From Henriciella aquimarina (GTDB lineage: Bacteria > Pseudomonadota > Alphaproteobacteria > Caulobacterales > Hyphomonadaceae), in assembly GCF_002088975.1 (NCBI RefSeq), contig NZ_NCST01000041.1, positions 62,001-126,000 of the forward strand: a stretch of 64,000 nt of DNA, given 5' to 3'. The notes beneath the pieces were generated by a model, which had not been told where the DNA came from, searched no databases, and worked only from the letters and a program-made list of their open reading frames with translations. The translations under genes and the position numbers were made by a program. Shown here piece by piece: positions 1-8,334 of the stretch (within the stretch, counting starts at the first letter, position 1; each line of letters starts with the position of its first letter).

Positions 1-270
1 ATCACGCGCGGCCAGATCAAGCTGGACCGTCCGATCAAGACGATCGGCGTCTACGAGATGGGCATCCGCCTGCACGCCGAGGTCATGGTCGACATCACCG
101 TGAACGTCGCGCGTTCGATGGAAGAAGCCGAGCGCCAGGCCGCCGGCGAAAACATCATCGAAACCCTGCAGGCCGAGCAACAAGGCGCATCTGCCGAGCA
201 GGCCGCGGAACTGGCCGAAGCCAGCGCCGAGCGCGAAGAAGAAACCCGCGAGGGCGCCGAAGAGGAGTAA
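1..270 (+). CDS. rplI: 50S ribosomal protein L9, C-terminal part (5' end outside window)
   Basis: Reading frame 1 is open from the first base to the TAA at 268-270. It encodes the C-terminal domain of L9, which binds 23S rRNA near the L1 stalk. The stretch ITRGQIKLDRPIKTIGVYE followed by HAEVMVDITVNVARS is the typical L9 C-terminal domain. After it comes a Glu/Ala-rich acidic tail of roughly 45 residues, longer than in many bacteria but common in alphaproteobacteria. The start lies upstream of the window. The identification is supported by dnaB 700 bases downstream, as rplI-dnaB linkage is widespread. Confidence 0.93.
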   Translation: MTRGQIKLDRPIKTIGVYEMGIRLHAEVMVDITVNVARSMEEAERQAAGENIIETLQAEQQGASAEQAAELAEASAEREEETREGAEEE

Positions 271-301
271 GCTCCCCTTCGCCGCATTGCGAGGCTCCAG
301 G

Positions 302-332
302 AAGGCCGCGTTCGAAAGAGCGCGGCCTTTTC
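302..332 (+). terminator. Rho-independent terminator after rplI
   Basis: A perfect 9-bp stem (AAGGCCGCG at 302-310 with CGCGGCCTT at 321-329) encloses a 10-base loop and runs into a T tract. It sits about 30 bases after the rplI stop and should end the ribosomal protein operon. Confidence 0.85.
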
Positions 333-436
333 TTGTGCCGCGGGGGAAAGGCTCCTGACCGCGATGTGTCGCCTTGCCGGCAGGAACTTCTGCGGCGATA
401 GTCCTTCATCTCATGGCCTTGTGGGAGGGGCATGGC

Positions 437-829
437 ATGCGGACTTTCCTCAAGGGCTATGCAATCCTGTTCGGGGCGGTTTGCGCCCTGATCGCGATCG
501 GGCACATTGTCATGGGCCCTTCGATCATTCCCGGCAGCATTCCCGTCAATGCCAGCATGGACAGCGAGGACCGCTTCTACGCCACGCTCTTTCTTGGCTA
601 TGGCATCGCCATGATCTGGAGCGGCCTGGATCTGGAGCGCCGCGGCCAGCTTTTTGGCTGGCTCCTGCTCGTCTTCTTTGTAGCCGGAATTTCGAGACTG
701 ATTTCCTGGGCACTGGTCGGCCCGCCCATCGGCTTCTTCATCGTGCTGACAGCGATTGAGCTTCTCTCTCCGCCTGTCCTCTGGCTTCTCTACCGGCAGG
801 CCTTTTCACAAGCCACCGGCCGATCCTGA
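437..829 (+). CDS. DUF4345-type small membrane protein
   Basis: A 130-residue hydrophobic protein with about four membrane segments: FLKGYAILFGAVCALIAIGHI near the start, FLGYGIAMIW in the middle, LLLVFFVAGIS, and FIVLTAIELLSPPVLWLLY at the end. Size and hydrophobic layout recall DUF4345 proteins, whose function is unknown. The frame is open further upstream (ATG at 374). The ATG at 437 is preferred because GGGAGGGG at 423-430 precedes it at normal spacing and the first membrane segment then follows directly. It stands alone between rplI and dnaB with its own likely promoter after the L9 terminator. Confidence 0.6.
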   Translation: MRTFLKGYAILFGAVCALIAIGHIVMGPSIIPGSIPVNASMDSEDRFYATLFLGYGIAMIWSGLDLERRGQLFGWLLLVFFVAGISRLISWALVGPPIGFFIVLTAIELLSPPVLWLLYRQAFSQATGRS

Positions 830-976
830 AAGCTCTCACCTTCAGCGACCGCAATCCACAGCCAGGTTTGATCTGTGGACGAAGTGAAAACTCCCGGGGG
901 GTTCCTGCAAGTCAAGCCTGAAATATCTTCCGCGGCTTGGGTAAGACAGAATCATGCTAGGCTGGGAAATTGTCCG

Positions 977-2464
977 ATGAATGATATGTCCAACCCGCCC
1001 TCGACTGTCGAGGCTCCACACAACCTGTCGGCCGAGGCTGCCGTCATCGGCGCGATTCTCTATGACAATAATGCGTTCCAGCGCGTGGCCGACATTCTGC
1101 GTCCGGGTGACTTCTATTCCATCCCGCATCAGGAGATCTTCGAGGTCTGCGCGAACATGATCCAGTCCGGCCGTGTGGCCGATGGCATCACGCTGCGCGA
1201 GCATTTCGAGAAGGCTGACAAGCTACAGGAAATCGGCGGCGCGGCCTATCTGGCCGAGCTTCTGAACTCCGCCGCCTTCGGGCCGGAAATCTCCGACTAT
1301 GCGCATATGATCCGTGACTTCGCGATGCGCCGCGAGCTTATCGACATCGGCGCCAACGTGCAGTCGCGGGCCTTCACGCCCGGCCCGGACGAAAGCGGCG
1401 ACCGCCAGCTGGAGCTGGCCGAGCGTTCGCTGTTTGACCTGGCCGACCGCGGCTCCTCGGGCCGCGGCTTCCATACCTTCGCCTCGGCGCTGAAAGAGTC
1501 GCTGCAGATGGCGGAAGCCGCCTATCAGCGCGACGGCAAGATCGCCGGCATCGCCTCCTATCTTGACGACCTCGACCAGAAGCTCGGCGGCTTCCACCCA
1601 TCCGACCTCGTTATCCTCGCCGGCCGTCCCTCCATGGGGAAAACGACGCTGGCGACGAACATCGCCTTCAACGCCGCGCATGCCTGCCGGCGCGAGACAC
1701 AGGAAGACGGCTCAAAGAAGACCGTGGAAGGCGCAGTCGTCGCCTTCTTCTCGCTGGAAATGTCGTCAGAACAGCTCGCTACGCGTATCATCGCCGAGCG
1801 GACCGGCATCAATGCCCACCGCATCCGTCAGGGCGATCTCGACAAGCACGATTTCGAGAAGATCCGCGAAGCGACCGAAGAGCTTCAGAACCTGCCGCTC
1901 TATATCGACGACCAGGGCGGCATCTCGGTGAGCCAGCTTTCGGCCCGCGCTCGCCGCCTGAAGCGTACCGTCGGCCTCGACATGATCGTGATCGACTACC
2001 TGCAGCTGCTCACCGGGTCGAGCGGCAAGAGCAATGAGAACCGCGTGCAGGAAATCACGCAGATCACCATGTCGCTCAAGGCATTGGCCAAGGATCTGAA
2101 CGTGCCGGTCATCGCGCTCTCGCAGCTCTCGCGCCAGGTCGAGCAGCGCGACGACAAGCGCCCGCAACTCTCCGACCTGCGGGAATCCGGCTCGATCGAG
2201 CAGGATGCCGACGTCGTCATGTTCGTCTATCGCGAGTCCTACTACCTTGAGCGGACCGAGCCGCAGGCCACCCCCGACGATCCGAATGCCGGGGAAAAAT
2301 GGGCCAAGTGGCGCCAGCGCATGGACGAGGTCTACGGCACCGCGGAGGTCATCATCGGCAAGCAGCGTCACGGCCCGATCGGCCGCGTGGTCCTCGCCTT
2401 CGATGCCAACACGACCCGCTTCGGCAATCTCGAGCGTGCCGTGCCCGACGGCGACTTCGAGTAG
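977..2464 (+). CDS. dnaB: Replicative DNA helicase DnaB
   Basis: A 495-residue hexameric 5'-3' helicase that unwinds the fork during chromosome replication. The N-terminal primase-interacting domain begins at PHNLSAEAAVIGAIL. The RecA-type core has Walker A GRPSMGKTT near residue 215, Walker B MIVIDYLQLL near 335, and the DnaB motif LRESGSIEQDADVVMF. No intein interrupts the Walker A or other core motifs, although dnaB is a common intein host. The frame extends upstream to 875, but the ATG at 977 gives the usual family N-terminus and length. A second ATG at 986 is possible. Confidence 0.96.
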   Translation: MNDMSNPPSTVEAPHNLSAEAAVIGAILYDNNAFQRVADILRPGDFYSIPHQEIFEVCANMIQSGRVADGITLREHFEKADKLQEIGGAAYLAELLNSAAFGPEISDYAHMIRDFAMRRELIDIGANVQSRAFTPGPDESGDRQLELAERSLFDLADRGSSGRGFHTFASALKESLQMAEAAYQRDGKIAGIASYLDDLDQKLGGFHPSDLVILAGRPSMGKTTLATNIAFNAAHACRRETQEDGSKKTVEGAVVAFFSLEMSSEQLATRIIAERTGINAHRIRQGDLDKHDFEKIREATEELQNLPLYIDDQGGISVSQLSARARRLKRTVGLDMIVIDYLQLLTGSSGKSNENRVQEITQITMSLKALAKDLNVPVIALSQLSRQVEQRDDKRPQLSDLRESGSIEQDADVVMFVYRESYYLERTEPQATPDDPNAGEKWAKWRQRMDEVYGTAEVIIGKQRHGPIGRVVLAFDANTTRFGNLERAVPDGDFE

Positions 2465-2529
2465 CCCGAAGGACGCGACGACACATTTCCGGTTTGCCTC
2501 GCCCGCAACGCCCATTAAACGCGAAGGCC

Positions 2530-3591
2530 ATGAGCCTTCATCCGCGTGCGCGCATCCATCTCGATAATATCGTCGCCAACTGGCGGGCCATCGGCGCGCT
2601 GACACCCGACAGCGAAACAGGCGCCGTCGTCAAGGCGAACGCCTATGGCCATGGTGCGGTCCCCGTCGGCAAGGCCCTCTTCGAAGCGGGCTGCCGGACC
2701 TTCTTCGTCGCCTATGCCGAGGAAGGCGCGGAGCTTCGCGCAAGCGTCGGTCCGGAGGCAGTCATTCTGGTCTTCAATGGGGCGGCAGGCAATGACCGTA
2801 CAATTGTACGGGAGACACGCCTCACTCCGGTCATCAATTCGCTACCAGCGCTGAGAGACTGGTTGTCGTACGATGATACGACGTCCTATGCGGTGCACCT
2901 CGATACGGGCATGAACCGGCTCGGCATCCGGGCCGAGAATGTTCCCGAAATGATAGACATGTCACGCACGCACCCGCCGGCGCACATAATGTCGCACCTG
3001 GTCGACAGCGACGTAGCTGACCACCCCCTCAATACCCGCCAGCTTTACAGCTTCCGCGATCTCGCCGAGCCATTAACCACAGCCCGAAAGAGCCTCGCCA
3101 ATACCGGCGGCTGCTTTATCGGACAAATGTACGGCTTCGACGTGACCCGCCCCGGTATCGGACTTTATGGGGGCGGTCCGACACCCCCCGCCGGCACCGC
3201 GATTCGCCCCGGCATGACGCTGGAAGCCCCGATCCTGACGGTCCAGACCGTGCAGCCCGGAGAGACGGTCGGCTATGGAGCAGAGTGGACATTTCAGACC
3301 GTCCGCACGCTTGCCACGGTTGCCCTCGGCTATGGCGACGGCTTCCTGCGCAGCGCCTCGAATCACGGGGTTGCGAGCCTCGGCGGAACGCCCTGCCCAA
3401 TCGTCGGACGTGTTTCGATGGATTTGACGACAATCGACGTCACCGCAGCAGGGGGCCTTGCCAAACCGGGCGCATTCGCCCAATTCATCGGTCCGGAGAT
3501 CCTGCTCGAGGATCAGGCGAAACGAGCCGGCTCGGTCGGCTATGAACTGGTAACGGGGCTCGGCCATCGTGTCACACGCATCTACGAGTAA
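2530..3591 (+). CDS. alr: Alanine racemase
   Basis: A 353-residue PLP fold-III enzyme that interconverts L- and D-alanine for peptidoglycan. The PLP lysine is K35 in VVKANAYGHG, and the second catalytic residue is Y249 in the GYGAEW motif. LDTGMNRLG and the C-terminal beta domain GRVSMDLTTIDVT are also typical. The frame is open far upstream into dnaB. The ATG at 2530 gives the standard N-terminus and has an AAGG just before it. The end overlaps mlaE by 23 bases, so the two are probably co-translated. In an organism with a D-amino acid catabolic island (42-55 kb) it is the likely biosynthetic counterpart. Confidence 0.95.
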   Translation: MSLHPRARIHLDNIVANWRAIGALTPDSETGAVVKANAYGHGAVPVGKALFEAGCRTFFVAYAEEGAELRASVGPEAVILVFNGAAGNDRTIVRETRLTPVINSLPALRDWLSYDDTTSYAVHLDTGMNRLGIRAENVPEMIDMSRTHPPAHIMSHLVDSDVADHPLNTRQLYSFRDLAEPLTTARKSLANTGGCFIGQMYGFDVTRPGIGLYGGGPTPPAGTAIRPGMTLEAPILTVQTVQPGETVGYGAEWTFQTVRTLATVALGYGDGFLRSASNHGVASLGGTPCPIVGRVSMDLTTIDVTAAGGLAKPGAFAQFIGPEILLEDQAKRAGSVGYELVTGLGHRVTRIYE

Positions 3592-4384
3592 ACGCCGCGG
3601 TTTCCCCAACCCTATCGCCTGGATCGGCCGCAGCACGATCGGATTGCTGAGCGAGGTCGGAAAGCTCACCAATTTCGCTGTCCGCATCATGGCAGCCGCC
3701 TTTTCGCCCTCCTGGAACTTTGCCCAGATCTGGAAGCAGGTCATCGCGATCGGTTTCTATTCCCTGCCCGTCGTCGGCCTGTCGGCGGTCTTCATCGGCG
3801 CGGCGCTGGCGCTCAACGTCTATACGGGCGGCAACCGCTTCGGGGCCGAACAGTTCGTGCCCAACATCGTTGCGCTCGGTATTACCCGCGAGCTTGGCGC
3901 CACCATTACCGGCCTAATGCTGGCCGGCCGCGTCTCCGCGGGTATCGCCGCCGAAATCGGCGCGATGAAAGTCACCGAACAGATCGACGCGCTGAAGACG
4001 CTGTCAGCCAATCCATTCCGCTATCTCTATGCGCCCCGCTTCCTGGCCGCCTGCCTGACCCTGCCGATCCTGGTCTTTGTGTCCGATATTATCGGCATCA
4101 TGGGCGGCTGGCTGGTCAGCGTTTTCGGTCTCGACTTCGACTCGACGACCTATCTGCGCAATACAGTCGACTTCCTGACCATGGAGGACATCGTGGTCGG
4201 CCTGATCAAGGCAGTCGTCTTCGGCGCCGTGATCGCGACCATGGGCTGCTATCAGGGCTCGAAGTCCAAGGCCGGGGCGACCGGGGTGGGCCGCGCGGCC
4301 ACGCTCTCCATGGTCGGCGCTGCCGTGCTCGTTCTGGCGGCCAACTACATGATGTCGACCCTGTTCGTGAATATCGGGATCTGA
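3569..4384 (+). CDS. mlaE: MlaE-family lipid ABC transporter permease
   Basis: A 271-residue inner-membrane permease of the Mla phospholipid-trafficking system, which maintains outer-membrane lipid asymmetry. Family signatures are visible: FIGAALALN, VALGITRELGATITGLMLAGRVSAGIAAEIGAM (the EQ-loop-like region), and GCYQGSKSKAGATGVGRA near the end. The start overlaps alr by 23 bases. The ATPase follows after 2 bases. No MlaD or MlaC gene is adjacent, so those components would be encoded elsewhere. Confidence 0.9.
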   Translation: MSHASTSKRRGFPNPIAWIGRSTIGLLSEVGKLTNFAVRIMAAAFSPSWNFAQIWKQVIAIGFYSLPVVGLSAVFIGAALALNVYTGGNRFGAEQFVPNIVALGITRELGATITGLMLAGRVSAGIAAEIGAMKVTEQIDALKTLSANPFRYLYAPRFLAACLTLPILVFVSDIIGIMGGWLVSVFGLDFDSTTYLRNTVDFLTMEDIVVGLIKAVVFGAVIATMGCYQGSKSKAGATGVGRAATLSMVGAAVLVLAANYMMSTLFVNIGI

Positions 4385-4386
4385 GC

Positions 4387-5160
4387 ATGACAGAGACGAC
4401 AAGCCCCATTCTCCAGCTCAAGAACGTCGAGAAACATTTCGGCAGCAATCGCGTGCTGCGCGACGTGAACCTCGATGTCGAACGCGGCTCATCGCTGGTG
4501 ATCCTGGGCGGGTCGGGCTCGGGCAAATCCGTGATGCTGAAATGCGCCCTCGGCCTGATGACACCGACTGCCGGACAGATCCTGTTCGATGGCGTGGACG
4601 TCACGCATGACCAGGGCAAAACCCGCGAAGCCATGCGCGCCCGGATCGGCATGCTGTTCCAATCGGGTGCCCTGTTTGACAGCCTCACCGTCTGGCAGAA
4701 CGTGGCCTTCCGCCTGCTCAATGCCCAGAAGATGAACCGCTCTCGCGCCAAGGAACGCGCCATAGAGACGCTGAAAAAGGTCCGCCTCGGCGCCTCCGTC
4801 GCGGATCTCTACCCGGCAGAGCTGTCGGGCGGCATGCAGAAGCGCGTGGCGCTTGCCCGGGCCATCATCACCGAGCCCGATCTTATCTTCTTCGATGAGC
4901 CGACCACCGGCCTCGACCCGATCACAGCCGATGCCATCAATGACCTCATTCTCGAACAGGTGAATGCGCTGGGCGCGGCCACCGTTACCATCACGCATGA
5001 CATGGCGTCTGCCCGCAAGGTCGCCAACGAGATTGCCATGCTGTTCGAGGGCGAGATCATCTGGCGCGGCCCGGCCAGCCAGATCTACGACTCCGGCAAC
5101 GACTATGTCGATCAGTTCGTCCATGGCCGCGCTGACGGCCCCATACAGCCCGCGATCTAG
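4387..5160 (+). CDS. mlaF: MlaF-family ABC transporter ATP-binding protein
   Basis: A 257-residue ATPase partner of the upstream permease. Walker A GGSGSGKS is at residues 41-48, the signature LSGGMQKRVALARA is in the middle, and Walker B LIFFDEPTTGLDP follows, with the H-loop in THDMAS. The GGMQKR signature is characteristic of Mla/Ttg2 ATPases rather than generic importers. It begins 2 bases after mlaE and is in the same operon. Confidence 0.9.
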   Translation: MTETTSPILQLKNVEKHFGSNRVLRDVNLDVERGSSLVILGGSGSGKSVMLKCALGLMTPTAGQILFDGVDVTHDQGKTREAMRARIGMLFQSGALFDSLTVWQNVAFRLLNAQKMNRSRAKERAIETLKKVRLGASVADLYPAELSGGMQKRVALARAIITEPDLIFFDEPTTGLDPITADAINDLILEQVNALGAATVTITHDMASARKVANEIAMLFEGEIIWRGPASQIYDSGNDYVDQFVHGRADGPIQPAI

Positions 5161-5169
5161 GCCACCACC

Positions 5170-5361
5170 ATGACCCAGCGCGCCAAGACCTGCCTCGTCC
5201 TGATCATGGTTGTGAACATTGTCGCGCTGGCTGCCTTTGTCGGTTTCGGCATGTGGGGCATGGAAACGGCCGGCAAGGTCAATCCGGTGCTGATGCTCCT
5301 CATTGCCGGTAGCGACATCGCCGCCTCCTTCTGGCTCTGGCGCCGTGCGCTGGGGCGCTGA
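5170..5361 (+). CDS. Small two-helix membrane protein, function unknown
   Basis: A 63-residue protein with two predicted membrane helices, CLVLIMVVNIVALAAFVGFGM and VLMLLIAGSDIAASFWLW, joined by a short polar loop and ending in basic residues. It starts 9 bases after mlaF and is probably the last gene of the alr-mlaE-mlaF unit. No family is recognised. The position suggests a role with the Mla transporter, but only co-location supports that. Confidence 0.5.
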   Translation: MTQRAKTCLVLIMVVNIVALAAFVGFGMWGMETAGKVNPVLMLLIAGSDIAASFWLWRRALGR

Positions 5362-5600
5362 AGGAGGGGAAAACAGGCCCTGATCCAGGCGCACACGCCC
5401 CAACCACCACAAATAAGCGATAGAGAAACGGGCAAGCCTGTGCCCTTGGCCGCGGTCCGGACGTCCCCCCGCTTGCCAGGTGGCCTCCTTCGGCCTCAAA
5501 AAGCCCCGATTGGAGATGACACGCCCCGCGCCGGCCAGATCGACACATCTCTTCTTGTGCAGCAAGAGCAGCAGTTTGCAGCCATTTCCAGAGCACAAGA

Positions 5601-5614
5601 GTTACAAATGTAAC
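5601..5614. promoter_or_regulatory. Palindromic box GTTAC-N4-GTAAC (copy 1)
   Basis: GTTACAAATGTAAC is a 14-base inverted repeat with 5-base arms. A second copy with one changed base lies at 6319-6332 upstream of urcA. The protein that binds it is not known; the symmetry suggests a dimeric regulator. Confidence 0.45.
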
Positions 5615-5787
5615 TTTTTCAAATGGAACGACATAGAGCCGCACAGCCCCGCCCTTTCCTGGATATGACGTCACGAATTTGAGGCGGCCTGCGCGGCTTG
5701 ATCAGTCAACCGACCGTTCGGCGCCAGAAGAATTTAGTTACCCTTGCACCTCCCTAGAGCCTCTTTTGGTCAAGCAGTCGCCCCCAT

Positions 5788-5819
5788 AAAAAATGCCCCG
5801 GCGTTCTCCACCGGGGCAT
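5788..5819 (-). terminator. Rho-independent terminator of urcA
   Basis: ATGCCCCGG (5793-5801) pairs perfectly with CCGGGGCAT (5811-5819) around a 9-base loop. Read on the minus strand it ends in six T residues (complement of 5788-5793). It lies about 75 bases downstream of the urcA stop, after another hairpin at 5834-5870. Confidence 0.85.
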
Positions 5820-5893
5820 CTTCGATCTGAAGCGAGGGCCGCCCGAATTTCTCAGGTACGGACGGCCCTCTGACTGGAGCTGAAGGGGTATCA

Positions 5894-6223
5894 TCAGCCT
5901 TTCCAGACCCTCCTGACAGCGACCTTCCGTTCCGGGTCACCACCGATTGAATCAATTGCATTTTCCATCGCATCGTTGATGCACGCCCGCTCATAACGGA
6001 GCTGTTGGAGCGTCTTCACACCGCTGCGAACACCGCAAACGCTATCTGCGGCTTTCTCAAGACGTTTCAGCACCATGCGAGCACCATTTTCGGTGCCCAG
6101 GTCATAGCCGGAAATGTCGACATCGACACTCCGGACCCGATGGGCCGGGTCGGCAAAGGCCGGGGCGGCAGCGCCAGCGATGAAAGTTGCGGTGATAATG
6201 CCTGCAAGAATAGTACGGGACAT
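5894..6223 (-). CDS. UrcA-family secreted protein
   Basis: A 109-residue exported protein with a clear Sec signal peptide (LAGIITATFIAGAAAPAFA, cleavage near residue 24). A short domain follows with the UrcA-type pattern: a VDISGYDL strand, a helix LKRLEKAADSVCG, and a second cysteine in RACINDAMENAI (C63 and C81, probably disulfide-bonded in the periplasm). UrcA proteins are common in sphingomonads and Caulobacterales, and their function is unknown. It is transcribed alone, divergently from radA, with its own terminator and with a palindromic box about 95 bases upstream of the start. Confidence 0.75.
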   Translation of the reverse strand: MSRTILAGIITATFIAGAAAPAFADPAHRVRSVDVDISGYDLGTENGARMVLKRLEKAADSVCGVRSGVKTLQQLRYERACINDAMENAIDSIGGDPERKVAVRRVWKG

Positions 6224-6318
6224 GGGTATGCCTTCTCTGTCATTTTTATCGACCCTTTCCCTTGAGCCGTTTCAGGCTATCAAATCTTATTGTTTTTCAA
6301 TAATTAATTCCATGTAAT

Positions 6319-6332
6319 GTTACAAATGTCAC
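6319..6332. promoter_or_regulatory. Palindromic box GTTAC-N4-GTCAC (copy 2), urcA-radA intergenic region
   Basis: GTTACAAATGTCAC matches the box at 5601 in 13 of 14 bases. It is followed almost at once by ATATGACGTC (6335-6344), a word also found downstream of copy 1. It is placed to control urcA (start 96 bases away) or radA (start 52 bases away). Confidence 0.45.
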
Positions 6333-6383
6333 TTATATGACGTCCCTTCCCTCGCGGCGCGCATCACCTTAGCTCTTTTCTCC

Positions 6384-7760
6384 ATGGCGCGTTCAAACAC
6401 CTCCTATACCTGCCAGGCTTGCGGGGCGGTCCATGCCAAATGGGCCGGGCGCTGCGAGGCGTGCGGGGCATGGAACACGCTGGTCGAGGAGACCGTATCC
6501 GCCGCGCCCGGTGGTTTGGCCGCCCCGAAGACCTTGTCGAAAAAGGCCGGCAAGGCCGATCTCACGACGCTTAGTGCAGTCAGCGAAGCGCCAGCCCGCC
6601 ATGTCATCGGCGTTGATGAGCTGGACCGCGTTTTCGGGGGCGGCCTGGTGCCCGCCTCGGCCACGCTGATCGGCGGGGATCCCGGCATCGGCAAATCCAC
6701 ACTGCTCCTGCAGGTCGCCGCGCGGCTCGCCCGCAACGGTTTGAAGACCGTCTATGTCTCCGGCGAGGAAGCGGCCGCCCAGATCCAGGAGCGCGCCCGC
6801 CGGCTCAAGGTTGCCGAGAGCCCGGTCGATCTCGCCACCGAGACAGACCTCAGAAAGGTGCTCGCCACGCTGAAAGCGGCCAAGCCGGATTTCGTCGTCA
6901 TCGATTCGATCCAGACCATGTGGTCCGACGGCCTCGAGGCTGCGCCCGGCTCGGTTGCCCAGGTGCGCGCCTGTGCGCAGGAACTGACACGCTGGGCCAA
7001 GAAGTCTGGCGTTGCGCTGATCCTCGTCGGCCACGTCACCAAGGAAGGCCAGATCGCCGGCCCTCGCGTGGTCGAGCACATGGTCGACACCGTCTTCTAT
7101 TTCGAGGGCGAGCGCGGCCACCAGTTCCGTATCCTGCGCGCGGTCAAGAACCGGTTCGGCCCGACCGATGAGATCGGCATCTTCGAAATGCACACTTACG
7201 GCCTCGCCCCAGCGCGAGAGCCCTCCGCCCTCTTTCTTTCCAGCGACAGCGAAACCTCCGGCGGTGCCGCCGTCTTCGCCGCCATGGAGGGCTCGCGGCC
7301 CGTCCTCGCCGAAGTGCAGGCGCTGGTCTCGAACTCCGCCTATGGCACGCCCAGGCGCAGCATTGTCGGCTGGGACGCCAACCGTCTGGCCATGGTGCTG
7401 GCGGTGCTGGAAGCGCGCTGTGGCGTCTCACTTGGCGGGCGTGACGTTTACCTGTCGGTCGCCGGCGGCTACCGAATCGCCGAGCCGGCCGGCGACCTTG
7501 CCGCGGCCGCCGCCCTGCTCACATCCCTGGCCGACAAGCCGGCCCCGGAAAAATCCGTCTTCTTCGGCGAGATCGCGCTCTCCGGTACAATTCGTCCGGT
7601 TGCACGCACGGAACAACGCCTCAAGGAGGCCCAGCGGCTGGGTTTCCAGCATGCTTTCGTGCCTGAAGGCAGTTTCCCGGCAATTGAAGGGTTGACCGTG
7701 ACGGCCCTGACACGGCTATCTGAACTCGTAGAGTTACTTGGTCCGGAACCAGACGCATGA
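6384..7760 (+). CDS. radA: DNA repair protein RadA
   Basis: A 458-residue RecA-like ATPase that promotes branch migration in recombinational repair. An N-terminal zinc ribbon uses C10, C13, C24 and C27. Walker A GGDPGIGKST lies at residues 97-106, the RadA-specific KNRFG motif is near residue 255, and a Lon-protease-like C-terminal domain follows. The length is normal. The stop overlaps the cvpA start in an ATGA, so the two are translationally coupled. Confidence 0.96.
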   Translation: MARSNTSYTCQACGAVHAKWAGRCEACGAWNTLVEETVSAAPGGLAAPKTLSKKAGKADLTTLSAVSEAPARHVIGVDELDRVFGGGLVPASATLIGGDPGIGKSTLLLQVAARLARNGLKTVYVSGEEAAAQIQERARRLKVAESPVDLATETDLRKVLATLKAAKPDFVVIDSIQTMWSDGLEAAPGSVAQVRACAQELTRWAKKSGVALILVGHVTKEGQIAGPRVVEHMVDTVFYFEGERGHQFRILRAVKNRFGPTDEIGIFEMHTYGLAPAREPSALFLSSDSETSGGAAVFAAMEGSRPVLAEVQALVSNSAYGTPRRSIVGWDANRLAMVLAVLEARCGVSLGGRDVYLSVAGGYRIAEPAGDLAAAAALLTSLADKPAPEKSVFFGEIALSGTIRPVARTEQRLKEAQRLGFQHAFVPEGSFPAIEGLTVTALTRLSELVELLGPEPDA

Positions 7761-8305
7761 TGGACGCCCTCACAGCTTTTGACGCGATCGTGATCGTCCT
7801 TCTGATCATCTCGACGCTCATGGCTCTGGCGCGCGGTTTCATGCGCGAACTCGCCACGCTCGGCGCCTTCATCGCAGCGCTTGCCGCCGCCTATTATGCC
7901 CGGCTTTTCCTGCGCGATGCGGTCTCCAGCATCATGCCCGGCGATTCGCCTGACTGGCTGCCGGACCTGATCCTTTTTCTCGGTTTCTTCCTGCTGGTCT
8001 ATGTGATCGTCGCCTGGTTCGGCGCGAACCTGTCCAAGTCGATCCAGGGGGCGGAAGGTGTCAGTGTTTTCGACCGCGTGGCAGGCGCCGCCTTCGGCTT
8101 CTTCCGGGGCGCTGTCGTGCTGATTTTCTTCGTCTTTCTCATGCGCATGGCCCTGGATCAGGACCGGATCCCCGAATGGATCCGCAACGCGCAGACCTAT
8201 CCGCTTCTGGAAGAAGGCGCCGCCTATGTCGAGCGCCATGCGCCTGAGGTCGGCGAGCGCGTTCAACAGCAACCCGGACTTGACGCCCGCACGGACCCGG
8301 CATAA
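7757..8305 (+). CDS. cvpA: CvpA-family membrane protein
   Basis: A 182-residue inner-membrane protein with about four helices: the first at residues 1-25, then LATLGAFIAALAAAYYARLF, LILFLGFFLLVYVIVAWFG and AFGFFRGAVVLIFFVFLM. The segment FDRVAGAAFGFFRGAVV is the CvpA signature. CvpA was first linked to colicin V production and is usually encoded next to purF, as here. A role in envelope stress resistance has been proposed for the family. It overlaps radA by 4 bases, and purF follows after 29 bases. Confidence 0.88.
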   Translation: MMDALTAFDAIVIVLLIISTLMALARGFMRELATLGAFIAALAAAYYARLFLRDAVSSIMPGDSPDWLPDLILFLGFFLLVYVIVAWFGANLSKSIQGAEGVSVFDRVAGAAFGFFRGAVVLIFFVFLMRMALDQDRIPEWIRNAQTYPLLEEGAAYVERHAPEVGERVQQQPGLDARTDPA

Positions 8306-8334
8306 CTCGCAGGCAACTGCCAAGCGAGGTGTCG

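Larger units (their letters stand above)
5362..5893. other. Intergenic region with a palindromic box and tandem hairpins
   Basis: No convincing gene lies here; the only open frames are short and lack ribosome sites. It holds a palindrome GTTACAAATGTAAC (5601-5614) and the word ATATGACGTC (5663-5672). Both words recur in the urcA-radA intergenic region, upstream of urcA (6319-6344). Two hairpins follow: 5834-5841 with 5863-5870, and the terminator at 5788-5819. The base composition between about 5580 and 5780 is more AT-rich than its surroundings, as expected of regulatory DNA. Confidence 0.5.

Noticed and set aside
977-2464. Possible intein in dnaB
   Set aside because: The reading frame has normal length, and both Walker motifs and the C-terminal motifs are uninterrupted.
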